DNA of 64,000 nucleotides from Liolophura sinensis (taxonomy: Eukaryota; Mollusca; Polyplacophora; Chitonida; Chitonidae). The position numbers and the translations under genes are program-made. Positions within the stretch are counted from its first letter, which is position 1, and the number at the start of each line of letters is the position of its first letter. Below the pieces are notes generated by a model. That model was not told the origin of the DNA. It searched no databases and saw only the letters and a program-made list of their open reading frames with translations. The stretch spans positions 25,155,608-25,219,607 of the forward strand of contig NC_088300.1 of NCBI RefSeq assembly GCF_032854445.1. Direction: 5' to 3'. Below, one piece after another: positions 1 through 11,685 of the stretch.

Positions 1-1150
1 GCTCTCCTAGAATATACACTGAAATATTTACCGTTAGCTCGAACTCTCCATTATCGGACCTCAGTACAACGGATGTCCTCAAACATCTGTTGGCCAGATC
101 TCATTCGATTTCAAATAAACATCTCTATTCGAATCTGCCTATTTCCATCGAAGCAACACTTTCTTCATGGCTGACAACTTGGTTGCTAGGATGTGGTTGC
201 GGTTCAGGTCCCAGCACCTTTATCAGATGGAATGGGTACGATAATACACCCAAATGTTGTTGCCCACGTGAAAAGTGCGTTTTTTTTCTGTAATCCAAAA
301 TGTCATATATTGTACTATTTTCCAGCTGGCACTTCAGCGTTCTTGGAGCTTAAATCAGCCGGTGATGCATTTACACAACGATGTCTTTCTTACGGTTGTA
401 GTAATATGTAGGAGATATTTACTGGAAACAAATTACCACTCAGATCAAAATGGTTCTCCTTCCCATCATAACGACCCAAACTTGAGAATCTTCGTTTTGT
501 ATTTTTTACCATTATATATTTGATCGGACGCAAATGAGTACTAATTATCATCAGTAACAGAACAATGGGCTGTTGATGAATCATCTGTCATGGACGTCGT
601 ATGAAACCCTGGACATTCTGGTGTATTTATTGATTGATTTATTCATTTGGTGATTTACACCATATTACGTAATATATAACAGTTCACTTATGCCATAACA
701 CTCAGATATATAAAGCAAGCTGGTCAGATAAAAAAAAACTCCCTCCTAGCGAGGTAGCCTACACGACAAACATCCTGACGTAAAGCTGCTGCCGGGAGGG
801 AGGTTGGGGGTAGCTGGATACGGACACACGGCCTTTTCTGTTTAGCGGTAGTCTTCTCTTAGGAGAACCCTTTAGCCCAGCGAGGAACTGTGTCACTAGT
901 CATTGCCACAACTGAAGGATGAGACAGCATTTAATAATCAGCAAATTATCAACAGTTCTTCCCGTTCCCGTTATCCTACAATCTGTACTCTTAACACTGT
1001 TAAGAATCTACCCTCAGGCATATTTCGTCGACAAAAATAACAGTAGAAGGTGTGCGGATACCCTTGCTTGACATTATAGTGAATACCAAATACTAAACGT
1101 ATTTCCGTGTGTCTCAAGGTTTGTATTATTTTGTCTTTTTTCTATTTTAG
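1..1150. other. Intronic or intergenic sequence, no gene recognised
   Basis: No exon could be supported here. If the serine racemase-like gene continues to the left, this is part of an intron. I looked for the N-terminal hallmarks of the enzyme family (the PLP lysine region and the GNHAQ-type motif) and did not see them. The short open frames near 90-520 overlap each other on both strands and resemble nothing I know. Confidence 0.4.
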
Positions 1151-4100
1151 AAAGGGCACATGTGACAGGTTGGCTGCGGAACAAGGCGCAACTTACATTT
1201 CCTCCTGTGACCATTTCGACATTGTTTCTGGCCAGGTAGGTAGAAATCAGTTAAATACAAGATGTATTGGGATTCGTCACTTGGGTACTGATCTTTTCTC
1301 TGTATCTTTTCCATATATCAGATTGGTACTGGTAGATGTCATTTAGAAAGAAATTTATGTAATAATCAGGGAGCTAGCAGAGGTTTATTTGTCAGGTGGC
1401 GTCCGAAAGGTTTGACACATTGAACATACAGAACCATGTGTGAAAAAGCCAAAATGGTGATTCTTAAGTTCGGCAGCCGTGCACAGCCCCATGGAAAGTG
1501 GAAAGTACCCTAAAATCAGTTTTATCGGTCAAGATTGCGTACGAGGATGAAACTTATTTCACACATTCTCATGACAACCTCATCTCTAAAGGTCAATTCT
1601 TAAGTTCCCAGCCCAAGAATAAAGCGTCTTATGAACGGCCTAATTAACGCTAATTGTTACTGTTATCTGTCATGTCGCGTACGAGGAAATATTTTAACCA
1701 AGAGATAACTGAGATGTGGTAATTATAAAATGGTAATTCTCAAGTTCCAACTCCATGCAAAAATCCATTTAAGAACGGGTCAAAGGTCAATATTTGGCCT
1801 ACATTACCTTAAAACCAGGGTATCGGTCACAAATGAGTACGAGGATGTATTTTTATATATTCCTCATGACAACCTGATCACTAAAAACCAATTCTTCAGT
1901 AAATAATTCTTAAGCTTATGTAATAAAACACAAATGAACGTCAATTAGGATTTTTCCTGTGTCCGGCTGGATACGAGTAAGGTACCTTGTAGATATATTG
2001 ATTTTAAAATGCTAATAAAGTTCCACCATGCAAATATACACTTAAGAACGGATCAAAAGTTATGAACCGGCCAAGGCAGCAGGACTGCTGTTCTAAAGTT
2101 TGCAGCTATTGAACAAATTTATAAATTCATTAATTTATCTGACGAGTATTTAATAAACCAACTTCGTGCTCTTTGTGCTCGGGGGAGTGTCGGCCATCTT
2201 CAGGTGCCTGGCAAACTGTAGGACTTAAAGCCGCAGCCTAAACATAGCGACCTCGATTGGAACATGAGTCATTGCTTTAACATTTATTTATTATCTATTT
2301 ATTTATTTATTTATTTGATTGTGTTTTACACCGAACTCAAGAATATTTCACATATACGACGGCGGTCAGCATTTTGGTGAGAGGAAAACATGCATAGCAC
2401 GTAGGAAACCCACGACAACAGCAGGTTGCTGACAGAGCTTCCCACCTACGGCCGAAGACGAAGCTAGCATGAGAAGGACCTCTTCAATATAATGAAACCA
2501 AGCCACTGAAGAACCACCTATTTAACGCTTCTCTGACATCTGTTGGAAATGTCGGTTACGCAGCTGGACTTGTGCAACAATATGCACCAGGATATGGTCA
2601 CTATAAAATGGTGATTCTTAATGTCTTCAATCCTTTGTTCTTATCGGTGTAAGAATGGATCAAACCTAGTGAAACGACTGAAATTATTTTCGGGAAAGAA
2701 ATAATTCGAGTATTTCACAATAACCCAATCGTGTACATGCTTGAAATTCGCTTTTTGTAAAACAAAATCTGAAGAGAAAAATGAGAAGTCTGCCATTATT
2801 TGTGAATGTTAAATGCACTTAGAATTATTGTTGGACATCATTGTCTGTGTCTTTTCTGGAGAACGATAGTTTCACGTTAGCTAACCTTCTACATTTGTCA
2901 AACACAAATGACATTCCAAACTCCATCGGGAAGAACAAACTGCACAATGATATATCACTCTGAAAAATATATTAAACAACAATAATAAACAATATGACTA
3001 GTTCGATCTGACAAGATTATCACTTAGAAGATTCACTTTACTTAATGTTAGAATATTTATTATCAAGCAGAAGATTGATAAAGGAGATTCATCTGATGAC
3101 GAGGCTTGTAGTGTTTCCTCGTCAATCGAATCACCCTGTATTCCTCTGGAACCGCTTTGTCCGGGAGCTGCGGTCCTTCAAACCAAATAGGTGTGTATAC
3201 ACTCTCGCAAAGATCCCACCCATCATTCTCTGATGGATGCTGGGAAATTGTGACGTCACTGGCACGCGTCCACATTTGCACAATGAAAGCAGCTCTCATG
3301 ATGTGAGGCTTGACTTTCGGTTCGCATGGAGGTATTAAGCTTGCATCAATGCCTTTCATGTTTTCCAACGGGTTTTTACCTTTAGTCTTCGGTCGGTACG
3401 TCCTTTCACAGCCTTTAAACCTGCAAGAGGTCCCAGATTTCTTTCCGCCGTAAATAGCTGAAGTGTATCTGAGAAGCCCCTCTTAACACTTTTCGTTTGT
3501 TGTCCAAATGTCTCTGAGTGCCATCTGAGCGGCCCGTCCTTTTCCGACAATGCAAATGGCCTTTTCTTGCCTTTCTGAGCAAAAGCTGCTGTGTAATCAC
3601 ATCCTGTGAGAGCGTGGAACGCTGGAAGGGCTGCGCATATATTTTCCCCCAAAGAAAATGGCAACAGACGATAAGCTGATGAACCGTCTGTCCTTCTTTG
3701 ATGCTGTACCTACATCCATCCACATAATACTCGTGAACTTGCTGCAATGGTTTAGGTAATATCACAAGTATGTCAGTGTTGGACGTGCGAACAACTGCAT
3801 CGCTACCCGGAAGGTCTGTGTACAACTCGTGCAGGCCGACTTTTGTGTCAGCCTCTTCATGGTAGTTGTTGGGCTAATAGCTAATTCTTTTGTTTACTTG
3901 TTCTTCTTTGGTGTGAAAGTGCCAGCGTTTTCGTTCTGGTACATCAAGGTAAACATGACAGTTTCCAAGGACGTATGAAGGGTCTGCCCAATCTTTTGCC
4001 AGGAAAGAGGGTAACTCTTTTTGGAGCGTCGTGGACTTCAGTGCAGAGCTGATGTCTTTAGATTTCCTCTGAGCTGGACCGGTTATAACGTAGGATCTAC

Positions 4101-7100
4101 TGTCATCAGACACTGTTCCTCTTTTAAGTCGTTATGCGTCTTTCAGAGGTGGTTTCGGAGAGTAATCAAAAACAGTGCTTCGCGCAAGGCCACCGTACGT
4201 TGGAGGAAGATTTAGTGGCAGCGAGTGAAGTAGGTACTGCCCATCTATGATGTAGGCAATGGTCTTCTTTTGGCAATTTCTCTGCCTCTATTTTTTTTCC
4301 ATTATCAATAATTTGCTCTTGTCTGTCTTTGTCATCGTTCCATCAGAGGAGCACATGAAAAGAGGAACTGGGGTAAGCGGGAACTTAAATATATACTGTA
4401 AATAAATTTCTGGTTCTGTAGCTATGATAACCCAGCGTCCCATCAAATCAAGGGTACATTTCAACACAGCTACCATTTGTCTGTTGTCCTTTTGTTGCTG
4501 GCTCATTCTGTGGAGAATGTTTGAGTTGAGTTATCGGAATTCTGGCCTCACACCTAGCTGCATCGGTCTCACATGCGTGAATGAATTCCATGTATTGTGC
4601 CTTTGCATTTTCTGGGATATTCAGTAGAGATTTCTGCACTTCCTCAATGGCGGTTGTTCCGGTATGTATGTTGAAGAATGTGGGAACCGTTTCCTTCATG
4701 CTACCGAACCGATTGAAACTGCCCGTAATTTGGCCGCTAACGTTTCTCTTTGGAATCCATTTGTATTCGTAGACTGAATCTTCTTTGACTGAAAGTCCAG
4801 CCATTTCCTGTTAGTGACGGGTAAAGGACGCTCTTGTGGACTTTGTAAGCATCCACCACAGACGCGCATCGTAATTGTTAGTTGCAGACGTTAATCCCAG
4901 CACCATCAGCGTTGATCATTTGATCGAGTGTCAAATCTACAGGACATCTGCTGAAGGGATGATTTGTTCCGCGAACAGCAAAGGTGCTTTGCTCTGGTAT
5001 CTGACTCAATCCAGTGTTGGTGTTTTCCACATTCACCAAGTCCAGCTGAGACTTTGTGAGCCAGCGACTGTAGTTGATATGGTTCGTGGCCAAGCGTTAA
5101 TAAGACCGTTCATACGTGGCTTAGTGCATGGACTGGGGACTTAAGAATTGGCTTTTAGTGATGAGGTTGTCATGAGGAATGTGTAAAATAAGTTTCATTC
5201 TCGTACGCAATCTTGACCGATAAAACTGATTTTGGGGTACTTTCCACTTTCCATGGGGCTGTACTCGGCTGCCGAACTTAAGAATCACCATTTTGGCTTT
5301 TTCACACATGGTCCTCTATGTTCAATGTGTCAAACCTTTCGGACGCCACCTGACCGATAAATCTCTGCTAGCTTCCGGACTATAACGGTATTGTAACGGT
5401 TGTTACAGTTAACACTTTCTGGATAGAGCACAGATTATAGTGCTGACAACTGACCACTCCATATTTCGAACCGTCGACAGAGTCAAGCTTCACATCGCCA
5501 GCATTCACCGTAGCCTACCGATCAGCTACCCCATATTTTTAATTGATCACCCATTCTAGATGATTGAAATGTATTGTTGGCGATTTGGTGCCTGACCCTG
5601 GTTTGAACCCTGGAGTGGTCTCAGTCAGCTATCAACACCAGAGCCAATGCTATATCCAGACAGTGTAATTCCCAGTAAAGGTAACACTGTTACTCCACTG
5701 CACCTATACAAATGATATCTACCAATCTGATATATTCAGTTGAGAGGCGTGTTATTTCTCATCATTAGAAGAATAATGCCTGTTCGCCGTAGTCTTCCGG
5801 TCAGTAACTGACCTGTTGATCTGTTGATCGAGTGGTCAAGACGGTTGATATATAATATTTGCGATTTGATGCATGTCTCTGAGGTTGCTTGTTGGAAACC
5901 CGGAATTGTCTCAGTCAATTTTCTGCACCGGCGACTGTGTTTATCTAGAAAATGTAATCATGAATAACAATAATGCACTCAAAACATTTAGTTAAGTCTG
6001 AGTGATGTTAGAATGTATTCTTTTATTATAACTGGTCTTTTATGTTCAACATAATATCCTGTTATTCTAATAAAATCTTTATGTTGAATTAATAGAATAA
6101 TTGATATATGCTATATTTAACAGAGCGATCTGTTGCAATAGCAGAATACATTCTAGCAAAACTCAGACAACAGACTTTTAAAATTAAAATTAAATGTTAT
6201 AATATCAAGAACTCGAGAGTCGAGAACAACAAAAAGGGCGCGGAAAAATTCGCGCGGTTTGGCCTCACTTCTACCCGCTGGTTTTATGATAGGACGCGCG
6301 AGTCGAGAACTCGAGAATGCGAGATTAGTGAAAGCGCGAATTATTATTGCTAATCTCGAGCAGTTTGTCAAGCAGTACCGCTCAAGAATAACTACAAAAA
6401 TCGCTCGATTTGTGGTACTCTCAATTCTCGTGTCGTATACCCGCGTCTTTTGTGACGGGACGCACGAGTCGAAAAACTCGAGAATGTGAGATTAGCGAAA
6501 ACCACGCGGTTTTTTAAGCTGTTCTCGCTCGATTTTTGACAAACTGCGTGAGTAAGTCCTTGAAACGTTATACCTGAATTCGATGTCGTCATATATAACG
6601 ATGTTAATAATCGGGTTAATAATTTCGTCATTCAACAAAAATCGAGTAAATGAATATTAATCGGCTGCATCGACGCATAGATTCAGGGGGTATTGGATGA
6701 TAAAGTGCTTATAGCTCTTGTATCAACATTCCAGGGTACAATCGCTCTGGAGTTTCTGGAGGATGTTCCGGACCTGGATGCCGTGCTGGTACCCGTTAGT
6801 GGGGGTGGGATGGTTAGTGGAATAGCCACTGCTGGAAAAGCCATTAGACCACAGCTCAAAGGTAAATCTTATTTATTGAGAAATTGACAAAAATTGAATA
6901 AAAGTGATGTCCCACATCGGTATCCAGAATTGCATTCACGGCCATATTTTTCTTGAGGACAATTTAAGCTTGATAATAGACATCAAATGAAGCTAAAGCG
7001 GACAATTTTTTTTGTAGATTTTTAAACTGTAGAATATGTGTTATATTTGTTTTATCTTAAATGGTAGTGGAATTGACCCTGGTATCTACACATGTTTCAG

Positions 7101-8856
7101 TGTTTGCAGTTGAAGCCAAGGGAAAAGATTTGGAAAGGTCTCTAAAAGCTGGTGAGTACTATCAATTAGAAGGAAGGCTTGCCTTTTCAAAGGGTTTTGA
7201 CGATCGTATAATTGCTTTACTTCAGAGTTACTTTGAGTATCTATTACACAATATCCATGTACTTAAGATGCGTTTCTGAATATTAACGGAATTATATATG
7301 AAATATCTACTTTATTTATTTTGTTTCTGTTTTGCGCCGTTCCCAAGAATATTTCACGTACACGTTTTCGGCAGCCTGCGTTGTGGTGAGAGGAGACCGA
7401 CGACCACACGGAAATATTCATATGTGCATTTTCATATTGTCTCCCTGTCATCCTGGGATGATAGTGAAACTGAAACAATGTGGCACTGGAATCTCCCATC
7501 ACGTGGTTTACATGGATATGTTGTAGGCGAGCGACTATGGCCAAACCCCCCACAGATGGTGGACACGATAGCCGAGGGAATCCGCTTGCAGCAACTCGGA
7601 CACCTACCCTGGCTGATTGCCCTCAAACTGGTGGAGAAAGACGTCTTTACTGTTGTAAGTATGGGACAGTTACATCGGCTTATAGTGATTCAGACACAGT
7701 AAAAATCACCATCAAAACTGGGCAAATCCAACATCACTGTCATGCAAAAATCCAGTGTTCATAACTCATCTCTTTGATATTTATGCATGTACAACATAAG
7801 TGTCTAAAAGCTCTTAAAGCACAAAAAGTATCCCCAACCAATATCAGACTGGAACCATTTTTTTCGAGAGAGGAATCAGGTCTCTGGTAAGACATAATTA
7901 GTAATACCTAATGTCTTGGTGAAAACATTAAAGAAAAGGGCATGTTAAGTTATAAAAGAGATATTATGAGCATATTTATATAGGCTAAGATTTGAAACAA
8001 CAGTATGGCTAATATATATACTAAATGAATGGATATAACATCAGTTGCCTCGATGAATTAAGTACACACTGTCTTTTTCAAACACTTTCATGCATGCAAA
8101 TTGATTGAGCTTTATTACTTACCTTTTTACAGGACAACGAAGCAATTATTGAGGGCATGAAATTTTCTTTCGAACGGATGAAGGTTAGTATATGCATGAA
8201 GGGTATATATATATGGAGCTGCCTCACATGTTAGGTCAAAAACGGAATGTAGAAAAAAACACAGAGACGTTTTCGTCAAACGTGCACATATATGAAAACA
8301 CAAACGGAAGATGCCAGTAAATTATAGGCTTATATCTAATATCTGTAATGTTATTAAATGACTAACCCTATATACGGCGGTCATATGACCTAGTCCTTCC
8401 TTTGCTGTTGGTGAGTCCTATATGAAGATGTACTACCTTGTTTCTTTGTTGTTAATGACTTCTGTTAGAGAATGTGATATTTTGTTCCTTTGTTGTTGAT
8501 GACTTCTATATGAGAATGTGCTACTTTGTTCCTTCGTTGTTAATGACTTCTATATGAGAATGTGATATTGTGTTCCTTGGTTGTTGATGACTCCTATATG
8601 AGAATGTGCTGCTTTTCGTTTCTTTGGTGACTCCTGTAGGAGAACGTGCTGTTTCGTTCTCGGTGATTCCTATACTAGAATGTGCTATTTCGTTTCTTTG
8701 CAGTTGGTTATAGAGGGTGCTTCAGGAGCTGGGGTCGCAGCGCTATTCTCCGACCGTTTGAAGAAAATGAGCCCTGACCTCCTGAAGGTCGGGGTTATTT
8801 TATGTGGTGGTAACCTTGACCTTGACCATCTTCCGTGGGTGACATCAAATCAGTGA
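1151..8856 (+). CDS. Serine racemase / serine-threonine dehydratase family enzyme, last six exons
   Basis: This is a PLP-dependent fold-type II enzyme that racemises or deaminates serine or a related amino acid, presumably in the cytosol. Six exons can be joined in one frame: 1151-1235, 6735-6861, 7101-7151, 7527-7654, 8133-8183 and 8704-8856. Each internal edge has AG/GT signals and the phases agree, giving 197 C-terminal residues and a TGA stop. Recognisable pieces in order are SGQGTIALE, the phosphate-binding loop PVSGGGM, FAVEA, DTIAEGIR, FTV, FERMK, IEGASGAGVAAL and the PLP-ring motif ILCGGNLDLD. The order and spacing match serine racemase, whose human form is about 340 residues, so roughly 40% of the N-terminus is missing and probably lies left of the window. 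Two points are odd. The loop usually read as PPFDHPD is SSCDHFD. The residue expected to contact the PLP ring nitrogen is Cys, as in mammalian serine dehydratase, rather than Ser. Racemase and dehydratase cannot be told apart here. The family call is firm; the substrate is not. Confidence 0.88.
1371..1613 (+). repeat. Left terminal inverted repeat
   Basis: This matches 5129-5375 in inverted orientation. It includes the shared stretches TCAGGTGGCGTCCGAAAGG and CATGACAACCTCATC. Confidence 0.8.
2280..2475 (-). repeat. SINE copy, old, 3' part, minus strand
   Basis: Reading left to right it shows a (TTTA)n tail, an altered form of the TTTTACGCCGTACTCAAGAATATTTCAC-type 3' segment, the ACGACGGCGGTCAGCATT segment and the GAAGCTAGCATGAG segment. 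It is nested in the 4-kb inverted-repeat element, so it probably inserted after that element arrived. The head is missing. Confidence 0.7.
3063..5093 (-). pseudogene. Decayed gene carried by the inverted-repeat element
   Basis: Several minus-strand frames can be read in order: 5093-4878, 4804-4448, 4506-4288, 4113-3874, 3825-3415, 3664-3356 and 3368-3063. They are separated by frameshifts and stops. The first has the pattern NHINYSRWL, then FSRCPVDLTLDQMINADGAG. A middle part has AQRKSKDISSAL. A later part has ICAALPAFHALTGCDYT. From memory, this combination occurs in a family of uncharacterised proteins found in many copies in cnidarian, mollusc and other animal genomes; I could not search to confirm it. 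Position between the inverted repeats suggests it was the element's own gene. No enzymatic role is assigned. Confidence 0.55.
5129..5375 (-). repeat. Right terminal inverted repeat
   Basis: This is the inverted partner of 1371-1613. The outer end lies at the GCTAGCT step near 5368-5375, beyond which the match stops. Confidence 0.8.
5515..5960 (+). repeat. Two diverged direct copies of a ~170-bp unit
   Basis: Segments at about 5515-5700 and 5800-5960 share a similar layout: GATTTGGTGCCTGACC versus GATTTGATGCATGTCT, then a GGTTTGAACCC-like box, then TCTCAGTCA and a GTGTAATC-like end. The box resembles a pol III B-box, so this could be an old tRNA-derived repeat. Divergence is high. Confidence 0.35.
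6190..6560. repeat. Tandem pair of ~166-bp CTCGAG/CGCG-rich units
   Basis: Two units can be aligned with matching points at about 6291 and 6457: GGACGCGCGAGTCGAGAAC versus GGACGCACGAGTCGAAAAAC, each followed by TCGAGAATG and GAGATTAG. The stretch is richer in CpG and in short TCGAG inverted pairs than its surroundings. It lies in the intron just upstream of the exon at 6735. The open frames over it look like by-products of the repeat. Confidence 0.5.
7308..7400 (-). repeat. SINE 3' fragment, minus strand
   Basis: It contains TTTTGCGCCGTTCCCAAGAATATTTCAC-type sequence followed by a diverged GCAGCCTGCGTTGTGGTGAGAGGA segment. This is the reverse complement of the 3' segment of the SINE seen in full at 14573. 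It is an intronic copy in the serine racemase-like gene. Confidence 0.6.
8390..8703 (+). repeat. 44-bp minisatellite ending at a splice acceptor
   Basis: The landmark GAGAATG (with variants) recurs at about 8424, 8468, 8512, 8556, 8600, 8640 and 8676. This gives a 44-bp period for the first four steps, then 40 and 36. Each unit carries a T-rich stretch like TTTCTTTGTTGTT, and the last unit ends in TTTCTTTGCAG, which is the acceptor of the final serine racemase-like exon at 8704. Confidence 0.8.
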
Positions 8857-10740
8857 AGTTAACTTTTGCAAGCAAATCCATATGCCTTGTAGCAAACAAG
8901 TTTGGTACAAATCATGCAAGTATGATCCAGCTGGCTGAAATGAAGTGCCACATTTTGTCCATATACAATACTAAAAATATAAGCACATCATAATTACGTA
9001 ACCAAAGGCTTCAAAAAACCAAAAATGTTACAAAACACCAAAAATATACAACATCACGCAAGATATTTAAAGATTGTTGATTTATTGTACACATGTATGG
9101 ATACGTATATATATATATTCTCAGGTAACCCCTGGGATGGTACATGCTGCCATGGCGATAAAAGTCAGCCGAAGAGTACGTCCCCACATGAATTAGTTGT
9201 GATTTGAGTTTACTTGTTGTCGTATAGAAACATGTTGTAATACTGTTACATTTAAGTATATATATTTTCACTCATGTATACATTATATAGAGGTATGTGA
9301 AAAAGTTTGATTCAGCTCAACATCGATTCGAGGGGGAAAAACACGTTAGTTCTGACCAATGTTTTCTGGGACAGTCACGTGAGGTAATGCATCGACAGAT
9401 TCATGACGTCATAATTTGTTGTTCCGCTCATTTCATCTAAATCATGTTTTATTTTTTTGTATTTTTGTATAGGCACACGTTTATAAATAACTTTTGCGGT
9501 CTTTCTGTGAAAGCCAGTGGATTTTTTCACACTATAACAATATTTGCTCTATTCTCTGATGTCTCTGACGACGTTTTCTGTCCAAAATACTAATACAGAC
9601 TCTAAGACAGATTTTGCCCCAGCGAGCTTCATACAATAAAACATGACCTTAAAGATATTGCTTTACATGCTATACATGAATGAGATCACAAGGAAAGTAC
9701 ACTGAAGGCAAATACACTGACAACTGTCAACCATGAATTACTCCATTCTTTTTAACGCCAACTAAACCACACGCGTGCTCTTTAATGGACTGGCACGTAC
9801 CAGTTTGACCATCTCCCGGTAACCGCACTGAAGCCCATTTAACCATACGAATTGGTTAATAAATATAATCAATTTTGCTGTCAGTTTCATACTTGCCTGT
9901 ATAGGTCCAAAAATCGATATATACTTTCCTTTATGCATACGCATCTATGTACATATATTTATATTTGACATTTAAATACAACCCTACGGATCAATGTTTT
10001 AATGCAGAGAATTAAAATAACGCGCTTTGGTCAGGGAATTTCTAGATTTCCCCCACTCTCTCTGATTGTAGGGCCTCGGTAATAGTATAAGCGGTGGACG
10101 ACGTTCGTGTGAACGTTTGTGAAATCTAATGCATGTTATAAACGACTAACGAAATGTCATATGTGAGAATTTCGACAGTAATTTGCCAAAGGCCTCTGGT
10201 TTACCCCAGGCACTTTGGTTTCCTCCACTCATAAAACTGACCCCAATCTTATAAATGAAAACAATTTTGAAAAATCAAATAAATGAATATATTAAAGAAC
10301 GCTAAAATCCAAAATTTTGCTCACAGGCGTATAGGACCTTTCTCCAAGACAGATTAAAAAAACTTATCGATTGATAAGTAGATTAAAGGTATAAGGTCCT
10401 CCATGTGAGGAGAGCAGCCACGAGAGCTAGATGGCCAGGAATATGCCCATCATAGATCAGTATGTACATTGTATGTACTAAACAAACTTTCCGGGAAGGA
10501 GGTAACTCCGTAAAACTAACGATGACATTTACTATCCTTCGTGTGATTTTGGGTGTAATTCACTGGAGTACTACTTACTGCACTGTACATGTATAAAGTG
10601 TGCAAGTGTAAATATGTAAATGTCACCCTCATGTCTTGTTACTACCTTCCTGATACTGATGGATTGTAATGGCCCCTGTATGGAAAGAACACCGGGAGTA
10701 AACTCAACTTTGTGTCTGAACGCAAGCATATGCACTCTCG
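8857..10740. other. Intergenic sequence downstream of the serine racemase-like gene
   Basis: The 3' untranslated region of the enzyme gene should begin here. AATAAA-like signals are common in this AT-rich stretch, so no poly(A) site is chosen. No convincing coding frame was found. Confidence 0.4.
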
Positions 10741-10744
10741 ACCT

Positions 10745-10830
10745 GTGGGTGTAACGTCGTACTTAACAACTTTTCAGTCATGATGACGAAGTAGTCCTTA
10801 GAGCGCTCGACGTGTGTATGCTAACATGTA
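10745..10830 (+). repeat. Dispersed repeat family B, short fragment
   Basis: It carries the family's characteristic start, TAACGTCGTACTTAACAAC followed by TTTTCAGTCAT and GACGA. Longer copies are at 17035, 19755 and 56395. Only the first ~85 bp are recognisable here. Confidence 0.6.
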
Positions 10831-11438
10831 CCTGTACAGGCCTTTACATAAATTCGCAAGCACCATTCGCAAAAGCGATCTCGCTTTACGTCAACGCTCG
10901 TAGATTAGGAAGTTTCTGCGGGTTTTTTGTTTTTGTTGTTGTTTTTTTTATTGAACAATCTTAATATCTTCTTTCAAAGCAGTTATATATGGAAAAATAT
11001 ATCTATATAGATTTATGTATTGTGGTTAGGTGGTTTAAAAATAAAAGATCCACACACTTGGAACGGAATTACCGCTGGTCGGAAAACATAAGTCTATATG
11101 CCTCATTGATCCAGTAGAGAGTTTGATCCTGGTACTATGTATTTTTTCTTTGTTCTATTTTTGCGTTACTTGCTTCAATTATAAAAAATTTCATAAATCT
11201 GTATAATACATGTATATAGGATCTACTGATATGCAGTATGTAAATTCAATATTAACACAGATATTTTGTTTGTAAAAGTTTGCCAATCTACATGCATCAA
11301 AACTCTGTTGCATGGTGCCCTGTATGGAAATAGAAGTTCATTGTACACGTATGGTTATGTATGGTTGTAACTTTTTTTTTATCACTGTTACATAGTGCAT
11401 TAGGGCCTAAACTAGTAATTCGTATACCTACACGTATA
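10831..11438. other. AT-rich intergenic sequence
   Basis: No gene or named repeat was recognised. Poly-T stretches occur near 10920-10960. Confidence 0.4.
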
Positions 11439-11685
11439 GGGGCCTCCGTGGCTCAGTTGGTTAGCGCGCTAGAGCAGCTTAATCACCAAGGAGTCTCTCA
11501 CCAATACGGACGCTGTGAGTTCAAGTCCAGCTTATGCTGGCTTCCTCTCCGGCCGTACGTGGGAAGGTCTGCCAGCAACGTGGGTTTCCTCCTACCGTAA
11601 TGCTGTCCGCCGTCGTATAAGTGAAGTATTCTTGAGAAGAACTTGTGCGCCATGCGGGAAAAGAAAAAGAAATAAAACTTCAAGA
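11439..11685 (+). repeat. tRNA-derived SINE, variant 3' end
   Basis: The head GGGCCTCCGTGGCTCAGTTGG followed by TTAGCGCGCTAG is a tRNA-like A-box region, and TGTGAGTTCAAGTCCAGC is a B-box-like region. The central part includes GGCTTCCTCTCCGGCC and GTCGTATAAGTGAAGTATTC. After CTTGAGAAG the sequence departs from the usual TACGGCGTAAAACACCAATC end, so this copy has a different or damaged tail. Confidence 0.8.

Larger units (their letters stand above)
1371..5375. mobile_element. DNA transposon-like element with ~245-bp terminal inverted repeats, inside an intron
   Basis: The two ends are inverted copies of each other: 1371-1613 matches the reverse complement of 5129-5375 with few differences and begins with AGCTAGCAGAG at both outer ends. 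Degenerate copies of part of the terminal repeat recur internally near 1730-1900, 2010-2060 and 2600-2660, as subterminal repeats often do. The interior carries a decayed minus-strand gene. The element sits wholly inside the large first visible intron of the serine racemase-like gene. No clear target-site duplication was found, so the superfamily is left open. Frameshifts show it is not autonomous now. Confidence 0.75.

Noticed and set aside
7298-7702. A 134-codon frame covering 7298-7702 as a single gene
   Set aside because: Only 7527-7654 matches the enzyme family and it has acceptor and donor signals at its edges; the rest is intron and SINE sequence read through.
11439-11520. tRNA-like sequence (also at 14573, 46145 and on the minus strand near 47040-47070)
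   Set aside because: The A-box and B-box regions are present, but the parts do not form a full cloverleaf, the copies continue into a shared ~280-bp unit with an AAAT tail, and some have target-site duplications. They are SINEs.
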